A DNA stretch of 64,000 bases, taken from assembly GCF_037893015.1 (NCBI RefSeq), contig NC_133665.1:19443207-19507206 (forward strand), in the 5' to 3' direction. Position 1 is the first letter of the stretch. Each line of letters begins with the position of its first letter. Positions 1 through 10,515 of the stretch are shown here, piece by piece. The DNA comes from Macrotis lagotis. Lineage: Eukaryota; Chordata; Mammalia; Peramelemorphia; Peramelidae. The translations under genes were made by a program, and so were the position numbers. The notes below the pieces were generated by a model. That model was not told where the DNA came from, made no database searches, and saw only the letters and a program-made list of their open reading frames with translations.

Positions 1-236
1 CTCATAAACTTGAACCTTTGTTTTCTCAGGCATTTCATTTTTTACATACCAAAAAAAAGCAAGAAAAACAAAAAAACTTTTAAAAAAATCCAATTGTATG
101 TGGTTTCAATGTTGGTTAGTATTGATGAATTTTTTCCTCTCTTTTTTTTTTCTTATAAGAAGTCTCTGTGAGAGAGCAAAGAGATACTTTGTCAAACTTT
201 AAATAATGCCTGCTAGAAAACCTCATCTTTTTAATA
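1..236. other. Intronic flank, no recognised element
   Basis: AT-rich sequence with a short T run near 140-150. I see no coding potential and no repeat I can name. It precedes the target-site duplication of composite element A. Confidence 0.5.
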
Positions 237-247
237 TTAGTATTTTT

Positions 248-425
248 AAATTCTTTTTTAATATTTATTTATTCTCTTTTTGTACAAATAATTTTTTATA
301 CATTAATAAAATATTCTAGTTTAAGAGTAAACAGAATACCCCTCCCCCCACAAAATATAGACTTGCTTGAGCGATAAAGTGGAGAGAAAAAAATTAAAAT
401 TAAAAAAATAATAGTAATAATTGTA
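248..425 (-). repeat. 3' end of composite copy A
   Basis: On - this is the terminal non-coding part: a segment with tttgtttactctta, aatattttattaatgta and an A-rich run ending at the target-site duplication. The same block closes copies B and C and the nested deletion derivative in B, so it is the conserved 3' end of the family. Confidence 0.75.
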
Positions 426-426
426 G

Positions 427-772
427 GTATGGACAGGTGGTGCAATGGATGGAGCCCCAGCCCTCGAGCCAGGAGCACCTGAGCCCATATCCAGCCCCAT
501 ACACCCAACAATCATCCAGCCATGTGACATGCAAGCCACCCCAACCCCACTGCCCTGCAAAAACTGAAAAAAGAAAAAAGAAGACCCAAAATAAAATAAA
601 ATAGTAATAATAGTAGGGGTGGCTGGGTGACGGATCGAGCATTGGCCCTTGAGCCAGGAGCACCCAGGTCCAAATCCGGCCTCAGACACCCAAAGATCAC
701 CCTGCTATGTGGCTCCAGGCAGGCCACTGAGCCCCATTTGCCCTGCACCCCCCCCCAAATAATAATAATAAA
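427..772 (+). repeat. SINE-derived modules 1 and 2 inside composite copy A
   Basis: Two head-to-tail SINE-like units on +, reverse to the host element: about 427-575 and 613-772. Each has the 'ggtgg...ggatggagc...ccaggagcacc' tRNA-type head, a B-box-like 'ggtccaaatcc' (unit 2), a 'tgtg-ac/gc...gccac' middle and an A-rich tail. Both are preceded by similar 'aataatagtaataat.gtagg' spacers, so the pair looks like a tandem duplication of SINE plus spacer. They differ from the W SINEs elsewhere in the window by many shared substitutions. Confidence 0.75.
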
Positions 773-961
773 AAATGTGCTTCAGTCTTTATTCCAACAC
801 CAACAACTCTGTCATGGGTGGATCATATTCTTTATGATAAGTCCATGGCAAAAGTTACTTCCATATTTTTCCACCATTGCCATTGCAGATTGCAACTCCT
901 TCTTTTTGTATTTCTCCACTACCATGTACTATATTTTCTCTCTCCTTTCACTCTGTCTCTG

Positions 962-1112
962 CTGTAGGGTAGTTGAGTGGCACAGCAGACAGATCCCTGG
1001 TCCTGGAGCCAAGAGGCCCCGAGCCCCCCTACCACCCCTTAGGCCCAGCATCCACCTGGCCCTATGGTCCCGGACAGGCCATCTAATCCCAGCCCCTTGC
1101 AAGAAGTAAAAA
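962..1112 (+). repeat. SINE-derived module 3 inside composite copy A
   Basis: A third SINE-like unit on +: 'gggtagttgagtggcacagcagacagatccctgg...gagcc...gcaagaagtaaaaa'. It is more diverged than modules 1 and 2 and separated from them by about 190 bases of element-specific sequence. It is present at the same relative place in copies B (15823-15970) and C (28903-29050). Confidence 0.7.
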
Positions 1113-1587
1113 GGAAAATGTGTTATATCTGCCCACTCTGCCCCCATGGTCCATCCTCTCCTCCATCACTCACATCCCCCTCTTCCCTTGTCCCCCTTCT
1201 CTCCTTCTTACTACAGATGTCTATACCCCATTGAGTATATATGCTGTTTCCTCTCCTAGCCACCTCTGATGAGAATGAAGATTCCCTCATTCCTCCTTGC
1301 CTGCCCCCTTACATATCATTGCAATAGCTCATTGTAATAAAGAAAAATATTATTACATGAGTTATCTTGGCTTATTCCCCCTCTCCTTTTTCTTTCTCCC
1401 ATTACATTTCCCTTTTTTTCTATTGACTCCATTTTTACACCATATTTTATCTTCCAATTCAGTTTTCTCCTGTCCTTCAACTATAAAATCTCCTTCTACC
1501 TGCTCTATTAACTGAGAAGGTTCATATGAGTATTATCAGTGTCATTTTTTTCTATGCAGGAATACATGCAGTTCATCATCAAGTCCC

Positions 1588-2696
1588 TCATATTTTCCCC
1601 CTCTCCTTCAATCTCCATGCTTCACCTGAGTCCTGTATCTGAAGATCAAACCTTCTGTTCAGCTCTGGCCATTCTAACAGGAACATTTGAAATTCCCCTG
1701 GTTCATTGAAAGTCCATCTTTTTCCCTGGAAGAGGACATTCAGCCTTGCTGGTTAGTTCATTCTTGGCTGCATTCTAAGCTCTTTTGCCTTCTGGTATAT
1801 TATATTCCAAGCCCTACGAGCTTCCAATGTAGTTGCTGCTAAGTCCTGTGTGATCTTGACTGTAGCTCCACGATATTTGAACTGTGTCCTTCTGGCTGCT
1901 TGTAATATTTTCTCTTTGACTTGGGAGTTCTGGAACTTGGCTATAATATTCCTAGGGCTTGGTTTTTGGGATCTCTTTCTCTGGGGGATTGGTGGATTCT
2001 CTCCATTTCTATTTTGCCCTCTGCTTCTAGAATATCAGGGCAATTTTCCTATGGTAATTCTTTGAAAATGATGTCAAGGCTCTTTTCCTGATCATGACTT
2101 TCAGGTATTCCAATAATTTTTAAATTATCTTTCTTAAGTCTGTTTTCCATATCAGTTATTTTTTCAATGAGATGCTTCACATTTTCTTCTAATTTTTCAT
2201 TTTTTTGGTTTTGAAGTAATGAATCCTGGTTTCTCGTAAATTCATCAATCTCCCTGAGTTCTATTCTTTGTCTGAAGGATTTGTTTTCCTCAGAGTTTTC
2301 TTATTTCTTTTTCCATCTGTCCAATTTTGCTTTTTAAAGCATTCTTCTCCTCAATAACTTTTTGAACTATTTTATCCATTTGACCTAAGCTGGTTTTTAG
2401 CATGCTATTTTCTTCAGCATTTTTTTGGATTTCCTTGACTAAGCTGCTGACTTCATTTTCATGTTTTCCTGCATCTCTCTCCTTTCTTTTCCCAGTTTTT
2501 CTTCTAATTCTCTCATTTGATTTTCAAAGTTTTTTTTGAGCTCTGTCATAGCCTGAGCCCAATTTCTGTTTTTCTTAGAGTATTTAGATGCAGGAGCTTG
2601 TGCTTCCTCATCTTCAGACTGAGTGTTTTGTTCCTTCTTGGGCTCACAGGCAAAATATTTCTCAATAGTGTTCCTCTTATTTCTCTGCTTGCTCAT
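1588..2696 (-). pseudogene. L1-type ORF1 of composite copy A (frameshifted)
   Basis: In the family this encodes the L1 ORF1 RNA-binding protein: an N-terminal basic stretch (MSKQRNKRNTIEKYF), a long coiled coil rich in E, K and Q, an RRM-like core and a C-terminal domain. Here the first frame is open for about 85 residues. It then loses register near 2455-2465, where one T of a T run present in copy C is missing. The RRM region, with the NLKIIGIPESHDQEKSLDIIF-type core, is still legible in another frame. The total is 1109 bases against 1110 in copy C, in keeping with a one-base net loss. It is a dead gene. Start chosen by homology to copy C. Confidence 0.75.
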
Positions 2697-3246
2697 TTTC
2701 CCAGCCTGAGCCTGGTTTTGGGGTGCTTCCTGATCTTTTGGGACACTCCCACAAGGGTCTCAGTGTGTGAGGCTCTGTCCTCCCTCCTGGTCTGTGAATG
2801 ACCATAAGCGTCCCCCTCTACCACAGGGCTGAGGTGGAGGGGGTCCTGCTGTTCTATGCGGGTCCTAGACTGTGATCAGGATCTGAATGTGGTCAGAGCC
2901 CCAGAGTCCTGTTCCAGGGGCAGAGGACAGAGCTCTGCAGTCTCTCTCTTCACTCCCCTCCCTAGGTTCAATGGGCTCATGCCCTGGGGGCTCCTGCTTA
3001 CCAGCTCAGCCTGCTTCTGTTCCTGGATCTGGGCTGAGGTGTCCATGCTGGTTGCTGTGTGCCCTGAGGGCTGGGCTCCACGTGCTCGCTCTGGCAGAGG
3101 TCCCCCACTGTTCTCCCACTTTGTGCCCGGTGCTCCCCAGGGTGCAGCTCAGGAAACTCCCCCGCTGCCTCCGGGAGGCTGAAGTTCTTTCGCTCTGGCG
3201 GGCTCTCTTGTGCCCATCTTGGCTCCGCCCCCCCAAAATGTCAATC
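2697..3246 (-). promoter_or_regulatory. 5'UTR of composite copy A, internally shortened
   Basis: GC-rich leader upstream of ORF1 on -, starting with GGCGGAGCCAAGATGG, the hallmark start of mammalian L1 5'UTRs, which hold the internal Pol II promoter and YY1-type site in known L1s. It joins 'ggcggg' directly to 'ctctcttgtg', skipping about 190 bases present in copies B and C. Promoter function is inferred from the family. Confidence 0.55.
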
Positions 3247-3257
3247 TTAGTATTTTT

Positions 3258-3563
3258 CTAGTGATGTTTTGTGAGTAGAGAACATGATCAGGCATTATAG
3301 CCAGGTACAAAATTCCCTATATAGGAGCACAAAAATATTTGTACATTGATGAAGATTTTGTTCTGGCTTCGTCATTTTATCCTTAATAAGATGTGAAATT
3401 CTCTTGACAAGATTAAAGCAAGTAACAAACTTGTCCTAAGTATCACTGAATTAATACCATCTAGATGATGAAGTATAAGGATATTTATTACTCAGTTGTC
3501 ACATCTCTGCTAGCAAGTTAACATCTAAACTATATCTCAGCTTTGACCTTTTAAACAAAAGAT
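3258..3563. other. Intron sequence, nothing recognised
   Basis: Unremarkable AT-rich sequence between copy A and a W SINE. No repeat family or coding signal seen. Confidence 0.5.
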
Positions 3564-3733
3564 GGGGGCGTCTAGGTGGCATGTTGAATAGAGCACTGGC
3601 CTTGGAGTCAGGAGTACCTGAGTTCAAATCTGGTCTCAGACACTTAATAATTACCTAGCCGTGTGGCCTTGGGCAAGCCACTTAACCCCATTGCCTTGCA
3701 AAAACTAAAAAAAAAAAAAAAAAAAAAAAAAAG
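3564..3733 (+). mobile_element. W-type SINE (WSINE1-like)
   Basis: Full-length unit: 'ggggcgtctaggtggc' head, 'gagttcaaatc' B-box, 'ccttgggcaagccacttaac' body and 'gccttgcaaaaac' followed by about 28 A. An 'aaaagatg' repeat at both ends is a likely target-site duplication. Confidence 0.85.
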
Positions 3734-4299
3734 ATGACTGGAGGACTTAGATAAAGTAGAGATCTGGAGAGAAAGGTAAAGGAGAGAGAAATTCCTGAAT
3801 CACATCTTCAAACTAAGTTCCCTCTCCCTTCTTCTCCCATCAGAACTTATACTCTTTTCTCTTAATCCTAGGCTTTGATAGACAAATATTCATTTTCTCT
3901 TGCCTAAAGGAGGCTATTGATCATCCCTAAACTTTGATCTTCCTCCACCTCCCACTGGAACTCAAACTCTCTAACCCAATAAAGACCAAACTTAAGGAGC
4001 AACAGAGAACAGAGTTACAAGGTTGAAAAGCAAATTCAGACCTTACCTTCATTTATAATGTAAGTTGTGAAGATTGTCCAGGTCTAGAGGACAGAGGCTA
4101 TTGTTTTTTAGAATATATTACAATTTTATGAACATATAAACCAATCTTAAAAATAAAATAAAAATAATGGAACATACATAGATTTTTAAAATATAAGATT
4201 AAAAAATTAATATGTTGAACTAATTTTGGGTACAGAGTTTCTCAAAATATATTGTTTTTGGCACTGTTACTCAATATTTTTCAATTTGCTTTTTATTTT
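3734..4299. other. Intron sequence, nothing recognised
   Basis: AT-rich and without clear repeats or open frames worth reporting. A slightly C/T-rich patch lies near 3800-3960. Confidence 0.45.
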
Positions 4300-4790
4300 T
4301 ATTATTAATCTGTTTCTTCCACAGCACTCCTTCCCACCCCCACCCCACCATGAATACATTTTAAAAGCAACAAGTTTTTTTAAGTCCTCATAATACCCCC
4401 CCAACAAAATACATTTTGGCACTAAATTTCACACTTCACTGTGTTGATCAGAATTCCAAAGTCTTTCAAAATTGTTATTCTCTATGATGTTCTCTTTGTA
4501 TTGATTATTTTCCTTCTTCTGCTCATTTCTTTATGACATAGCTCATGGTAATCTTCCTAGTTTCCTCTGAAACTATTCATTTCTTCTTTGCTTTATTTCT
4601 TAAAAGACAATAATATTCCATTTAAATACTACAGTTTATTTAGTCATTCCTCAGTAAAAAGATACCCCTTTATTTTCATAACTTTTGACTATCACAAAGA
4701 AAACTAATATAAATATTTTTGTACATATAGGTTCTTTTCATCCTTTTTGAGCCATATACTTGGACATAAACTTGCTTGACTCAGAGTTGC
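4300..4790 (-). mobile_element. Old LINE-1 3' fragment
   Basis: Reads in reverse as a degraded L1 3' region. The + strand carries 'cttcttctgctcatttc', 'aataatattccatttaaatac', 'tttagtcattcct' and 'aaatatttttgtacatatagg', wording shared with the better preserved minus-strand L1 at 21738-22530. Highly diverged, so the borders are approximate. Confidence 0.5.
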
Positions 4791-5527
4791 CACAAACCTT
4801 CAATTTGTAAAATAAAATGCAATATCATTAAAGTACAATAAAACGAAGTATAACCAAATGCAGTATGTCTGTATAGGAATGCTAATGATTTAAGTGGATG
4901 TATTTAGTATTTTACAACTTTGAAGTCATTAATTATTTCAGTTAATTTTTAATTGACTTTCTAGGGTTAGATCAATCCTTTTGCCTCTTAAGTTGGAAGA
5001 TGAGATCTTAACTATTTATAAATGAATATTGATAACCTTTTTTGTCAGACAGCTTGACCCCTTACTTCCTAGCACTTTTATAGCAAACAGTAGATAAAGG
5101 AGAGTAGTAGCCAGTACTTGACTGAAGATGGAAGTGCTTACCCTTTGATTTTCAGGCACACCATAAAGAATTTCATTAGCACTGAGTTGTTTTGATTCCT
5201 TTTATTATTTTTTAAAGTATAATCTGGATTTTCAAAACAAAAAGTATAAAAATATATCCTCTTTGTAGGGGAAGAGGCCCAATATACAAAAGGGTAAGAG
5301 TGAGATAAAACTAGGAGCAGGCATTTTTAAAAAAAAAATGTGTTTGAGAAAGTGTAGGAAAACTTACTAACTGATGCAGAGTGAAACAAACAAGGAATAA
5401 CTATATATATATTTACTATAATCAGGTGAACAAAAAACAAAAAATTAAAACTGAACATTGTATAATTACAATAATCAACCTTGTACTCAGAGAAGAATAA
5501 AGAAAAATGTGCCTCCATAACCACTAC
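4791..5527. other. Intron sequence, nothing recognised
   Basis: AT-rich, with a small (TA)n near 5403-5411. No coding or repeat assignment made. Confidence 0.45.
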
Positions 5528-5762
5528 AGGCTTGGAGTCAGGAAGACCTGAGTCAAATCCAGCCTCAGACACTTAGGAGCTGTATGTTTCAAGCTACAAG
5601 TTACTTGACCCCTATTTGCCTCAATTTTTTATCCTTAAAATGGGTGAAACACTGGAAAAGGAAATGGCAAACTACTATTATTACCTTTGCCAAGAAGATC
5701 CAATGGACAAAGTCCATGGGGTCATGTAGAGTCAGACACAAGTGAATGATAACAGCAACACA
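5528..5762 (+). mobile_element. Mon1-like SINE, 5' truncated
   Basis: Starts inside the head at 'aggcttggagtcagga'. It carries the family 3' body 'aaggaaatggcaaactact', 'tttgccaagaa', 'tggggtcatgtagagtcagaca' and an 'aacagcaacaca' tail. Confidence 0.8.
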
Positions 5763-5982
5763 GTAAAACCACTTCTACTGCCAGAGATGATTGATGATTG
5801 ATGCTAGTTTTTTTCTGATTTTTTTTCCTATTTCTTTGTCACTAGTGTTAGCTCACTGGGAGGAGGGAGAAATGATGTCAAAACAAAAGATATCGATGAA
5901 AGTTAGAAAAAATAAAATGTTTGAGAAAAATGAATAGGTTAGGAAGAAATGTACTAAAGGGGATATTTCAAGATGTATGTAT

Positions 5983-6068
5983 GTGTGTGTGTATATGTAG
6001 AGGGATATTTTTATCTCTCTCTCTCTCGATAGATAGATAGATAGATAGATAGACAGATAGATATAGAT
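5983..6068. repeat. (TG)n, (TC)n and (GATA)n simple repeats
   Basis: Adjacent short tracts: TG/TATG at about 5983-5997, TC at 6017-6028, and GATA units with one GACA at 6029-6062. Confidence 0.9.
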
Positions 6069-6128
6069 CTATATCAGAAAGAAGAAAAGGTCAGATACTT
6101 GAATAAGTGTGTTATTCTGGAAAATATG

Positions 6129-6312
6129 CTGGAGTTGGAGCCAAGAAAGATCTGACCTTACACTTACAGGGTGTATGAGCCTGGGAATTCACATTTTTGA
6201 GGCTTAATTTCCCCATTTGCAAATTGTAGATAAAACTTACAGCATGTGCATGTTAGGGTTATTGTCATGAAAGCATTTTGTAAATCTTAAAGTGCTTTGT
6301 AAATATGAACTC
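6129..6312 (+). mobile_element. MIR/CORE-SINE relic
   Basis: Order of words matches MIR: 'ggagttggagcc', a weak middle, 'gaggcttaatttccccatttgcaa', then 'gttattgtcatgaaagcattttgtaaa.cttaaagtgctttgtaaata'. The 3' part is the CORE/THER1-like tail. Confidence 0.65.
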
Positions 6313-7065
6313 TAACTAAAGGGCAGAGAAAACTGAGGCATACATTTTTACTCATTACTTAGCAATGTGAAATACAGAGACCAGATTCATGTTATTGAAT
6401 TCTTACAGTTTTACAGTTTGAGTATATCTGATTTTCTCAGGATGATGGTATTAAAATTAATGCTTTCCCAAGAAAAAAGTCCAAAGAACTGGCTATTCCA
6501 GGGCTGCATTATCTGATTAGCTGAGGAAATTTTAAAATAGATCTTCATTTACCTTTGGGTTTGTCAAAGAGGTCTGTTCAAAGGGAGGTTGGATTGTACA
6601 AAAGGGAATGATGCCAAAGTGATAGTGAAAAACGTTTCAGAGAAAAATAGGTGTAAATAGCAGTGTCCAGTCCCTGGCAATCCTTCCTCACTATTTGTTC
6701 AGCCATCTGGACCCAAAATGGCATCCGTTGGTAACAGCCACAACTAAAATAGATCCCAGTGAATGAGAGTAGGGGACCTTCATGAGGTTAGAGACTCCTT
6801 GGTGCCAAAGAGGACATGAATACTGGCTGTTCTTGCCCATTTCTTCACCATCAAATAAGAGCATAATGACATTTTCCCTAGATCTGTACTTCCATCTTCA
6901 GCCATTTCCTTTGTCTGGCTGCTCGAAGGGAGCTTGGAAGCCAGAGTCCAACTGTCTGACCAATGTGTCAGACACCACTTATAAATAGGAAGTATTAATA
7001 AATTTACTACCGAGCTTAAAGCAATCCTATATCGCAGCAGCATTTATTTGACATACTCCTAGAAT
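6313..7065. other. Intron sequence, nothing recognised
   Basis: No repeat named. Short open frames here lack splice signals or family resemblance. Confidence 0.45.
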
Positions 7066-7345
7066 TGGGCCCCAGTGTCCTCATTTGTAAAATGAGGGGA
7101 CTGGATTAATGATGTCTAAAGGAAATTCAAACTCTTAAAGAAGAAAAGAAATAAGTCTTTTTTAGGTATTTACTATTGTCAGATACTGTGCTAAGTGCTT
7201 TACAGAAATCTCATTTGATTCCCACCACAGCCTTGTGAGGCGGCTGCCATTATCATCCCCCTTTTGTAAAGGAGGAAACCAAGACAGACTGTGTAAGTGG
7301 CTTGTCATGCAGCTATAAATAGCTGGACCTGAACTTGCTTCCAGA
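7066..7345 (-). mobile_element. MIR fragments
   Basis: 7070-7105 has the MIR phrase 'cctcatttgtaaaatgagggg' on +. 7185-7345 reads as MIR on - ('actgtgctaagtgctttacag...tcatttgattccca', 'aggaggaaacc', 'gtaagtggcttgtcatgcagc'). Two partial relics side by side. Confidence 0.6.
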
Positions 7346-8360
7346 CTGTCCCAGTCATTGGATTCTTTGAAAATTCATGTAGTTCTTTAAGTCTGAAGTC
7401 CTTAAGAGCTCATATAATTTATCACTTTGCCTTCAGTTTGACCCATTCTAAGTTCCCCCAGATAAATGAGATATGTGATGTCATTAGTAGGGTCTAGCCT
7501 TGGTCGATCTTCCATCTGACAAGCTAGTGAGTAATTAAATGAGTCGCATGATTTCCAGCCTCAGCAATTTTTTTAAAATGAAGTTAATTTCCTTCTGTAT
7601 TATAATCATTGAGCTTTCAGAAAGCAGATTTTTAAGGTGCTCCATTTGCTTCTCCTTCCATCCTGTTCCTGCCACCTGTTCCCTTTTGCCTGCTCCTTTA
7701 TTAACTTGTAAATATTGTGTGGGAAAGGAAGATGCTTGAATGGTGGCTCAAGATACATTTGTAGTATTGTATATGCATGAAATCATCCTAAAATTGCATT
7801 GGTAGAAGATAGTCCACAAAGGAACTTTGAATAATATGAAGATCTTGTAAAAAGAGACAAAAAAATTAGCTGTTTATGAAATTTAATTGGCTCAATCATC
7901 TTTCTGCAATTACATGGTCTTCAATTTCCATACTTGTTTGACAGTTGTAGCAGTTCTTTCTGAACAACGAATAATTTGTTCTTTCATATCAGGCTCTCTC
8001 AGGACCTACAAACCAATATGATACCTTCACCTTAGAGATGGTGAAATACATTCATAACAGAGAGGTTTCGTGACTCATGGAGGGTCACATAACAATTAGG
8101 AAAAGAATGAAGTGTGATGATGACTCATGTGATTGATTGTTTAACAAACATTGCTAAAGCTCAGAGGCATAACCAGTTATTTTTGTACCTGGAACAAAAG
8201 GAATAAAGCATATCTTCAGTTGATTGAGGTGGGGAGCAGCAGACAGAGGCCCCAAGATATCAGCACTTCTAGGGTGGGATAAAAACTCCCGATTGCCATT
8301 TTGTAATTTTTCTTGTTAACTAAATTTCTGAAGACTTATAAATGCTCTTAGTTTTATTTA
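7346..8360. other. Intron sequence, nothing firmly recognised
   Basis: A weak MIR-like stretch may lie at 8036-8110. Otherwise nothing named. Confidence 0.4.
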
Positions 8361-8374
8361 AAATCTAGCACTCT

Positions 8375-8568
8375 AGAGGCGGCTAGGTGGTGCAGTGGAT
8401 GGATAGAGCACCAGCCCTGGAGTCAGGTGTAACTGAGTTCAAATTTGACCTCAAAAGCTTAATAATTACCTAGCTGTGTGGCCTTGGGCAAGCCACTTAA
8501 CCCCAATGCCTTGCAAAACTAAATAAATAAATAAACAAATAAACAAACAAACAAACAAATAAATAATG
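8375..8568 (+). mobile_element. W-type SINE with 14-bp target-site duplication
   Basis: Complete head-to-tail W SINE with an extended (AAAT/AAAC)n tail. The repeat aaatctagcactct occurs at 8361-8374 and 8569-8582, a perfect 14-base target-site duplication. Confidence 0.92.
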
Positions 8569-8956
8569 AAATCTAGCACTCTGAGGCAAAACCCCATTTA
8601 CTTCATCCTAATTTTGGATGTACCAAAATTAATGTATCCACACAAATCTAAAGTATGGTGTGAGTAAGGACAGAGGTAGAAATTTTCTTTAACCCTTTTC
8701 AGAACATTAAATAATGGCAAATCTTTATCCTTTGAAGATAGATTTGATTTGTGTTATAATTTTTGGTTTAAAAAAAGATAAAATAATAATAATAGTAGTC
8801 AATATGTATTTCTACCATATATTTGAGGTTTTTTAAAGTATATACCACATTTAACATGGTAGCATCAGCATTTTTTCTGTGCCCTTTTCTGAATCTCCTT
8901 CAACCCTTTTCTGAATGTTTTAAATGTAAACAATAGATGTTTTTTCTTACTTTTTT

Positions 8957-9166
8957 TTAAGGTTTTTGCAAGGCAACTGGGGATAAGTGGCTTGCTCAAG
9001 GCCACACAGCTAGGTAATTATTAAGTGTCTGCAAGGCAACTGGGGATAAGTGGCTTGCTCAAGGCCACACAGCTAGGTAATTATTAAGTGTCTGAGACGG
9101 GATTTGAACCCAGGTACTCCTGACTCCAGGGCCGGTGCTTTAGCCACTACTCCACCTAGCCGCCCC
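8957..9166 (-). mobile_element. W-type SINE containing an exact internal tandem duplication
   Basis: Reverse W SINE (T run, 'gcaaggcaac', 'ccacctagccgcccc'). The 63 bases at 8968-9030 are repeated exactly at 9031-9093. Flanking repeat tttttcttactttttt at 8941-8956 and 9167-9182 is the target-site duplication (16/16). Confidence 0.92.
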
Positions 9167-9577
9167 TTTTTCTTACTTTTTTGCTTTACTCTCGCTACCT
9201 GAGGTTGCCTTCCTGTAATTCTGTACCATCCCCCCCCCCGCACCCCAACAAAAACTTTCTCTTTCTTTAAAACAATTTAAGTAAAACAAATTCAAACACT
9301 GGGAGTATTAAAATACTTATGTCTAATTCTGCACCTATAGTTTGTCTCCTATGGTCATAAGATCATAATGGGAAGCATGTTTCATCATCAGTTTCCTGGA
9401 ATTGTAGAGGTTATTGCATTAATTAGAGTTTTTCTTTATATTATCAAAGTCTCTGTATAAATTATTCTGGCTCTACTTACTTCATTCTGTATCAGTTCCT
9501 GTAACTCCTCCCAGGTTTCTCTTAATTCATCCTTTCATTATTTCCTGCAGTTCATTAGTATTCTTTTACTCTTGTAT

Positions 9578-9943
9578 GGCAGCTAGGTGGTGCAGTAGAT
9601 GGAGAACTAACCATGGAGGCAGGAGGATGGGAGTTCCAATCCTGTCTTAGACACTTGACTCTCACTAGTTGTGTGACCTTGGGCAAGTCAGACACTTGAC
9701 TCTCACTAGTTGTGTGACCTTGGGCAAGTCATTTAATCTTGATTGCCTCACTTTCAGGGCCATCTCCAGTTGTTCTGATTCATATCTGACCCCTGGATGA
9801 AGATGACTCTGGAGGAGAAAGTGAGGCTGTGACTTAGCACAGCCCACCCCCCCCCGCCCCCCCCCCCCCCACTGAAATACAATTCATTTGCTTGTCATGG
9901 CATCCCCTCCTTGATGTCATGGTCTTCAAAAAAAAAAAAAAAG
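9578..9943 (+). mobile_element. Mar1-like SINE with internal duplication
   Basis: tRNA-type head 'ggcagctaggtggtgcag', then the Mar1 body 'gggccatctccagttgttctgattcatatctg', 'gatgaagatgactctggaggagaaagtgaggctg' and 'cttgtcatggcatcccctccttgatgtcatggtcttc'. The 41 bases at 9650-9690 are repeated exactly at 9691-9731. A poly-C run lies at 9847-9870. Its 3' tail continues after the L1 insertion, near 10533. Confidence 0.8.
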
Positions 9944-9960
9944 AAAGAAAATGAAGGACA

Positions 9961-10515
9961 TTCAATTGGGGAATGGCTTAACAAACTGGTATATGTATAT
10001 CATTCCATGATATACACTATTGTTATATTAAAAACCAGGAAGGACAGTAATTCAGGGAAGCCTGGAGGGATTTGCATGAACTGATGCTGAGCGAGATGAG
10101 TAGAACCAAAAAAACATTGTATACCCTAACAGCAACATGGGGGTGATGATCAACCTTGATGGACTTGCTCATTCCTTCAGTGTAACAACCAGGGATAATT
10201 TTAGGCTATCTGCAAAAGAGATACCATCTGTATCCAGAGAAAGAATTGTGGAGTTTGAACAAAGATCAAAGACTATTACCCTTCAATTTAGAGGAAAAAA
10301 ATCCATTATCTTATTATGTAATTTTGCTTTCTCTTATACTTTATTTTTCTTCCTTAAGGATATGATTTCTCTCTCATCACATTCAACTGAGATCACCGTA
10401 TACCATGGAAATAATGTAAAGACTAACAGAATGCCTTCTGTGGAGGGTGGGGGGAGGGAAGCAAGAATGGGGGGAAAATTGTAAAACTCAAAATTAATAA
10501 AATCTTTCTAAAAGA
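9961..10515 (+). mobile_element. L1 3' end (5' truncated) with 17-bp target-site duplication
   Basis: Carries the ORF2 C-terminal coding end ('ggatttgcatgaactgatgctgagcgagatgag') and the 3'UTR ('aacagcaacatggggg', 'gtggagtttgaacaaagatc', 'ctctcatcacattcaactgag'), then an A-rich tail. The repeat aaagaaaatgaaggaca at 9944-9960 and 10516-10532 is an exact 17-base duplication of Mar1 tail sequence. Confidence 0.9.

Larger units (their letters stand above)
237..3257 (-). mobile_element. Composite ORF1-only L1 element (HAL1-like), copy A
   Basis: A retroelement read on the - strand. From its 5' end (right) it has an L1-type 5'UTR starting GGAGCCAAGATGGGC, a frameshifted ORF1, a non-coding region holding three SINE-derived modules in reverse orientation, and an A-rich 3' end near 248-300. 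There is no ORF2 endonuclease or reverse transcriptase. An 11-base direct repeat, ttagtattttt, lies at 237-247 and 3247-3257 and is a convincing target-site duplication. About 12 extra bases lie between the GC-rich 5' end and the right repeat. Compared with copy C, roughly 190 bases inside the 5'UTR are missing although the extreme 5' end is kept. The structure is the same in copies B and C, so it predates their dispersal. L1 enzymes supplied in trans would be needed for mobility (inference). Confidence 0.85.

Noticed and set aside
8968-9093. CRISPR-like or satellite repeat array
   Set aside because: Only two contiguous copies without spacers, inside a SINE, in a vertebrate genome.
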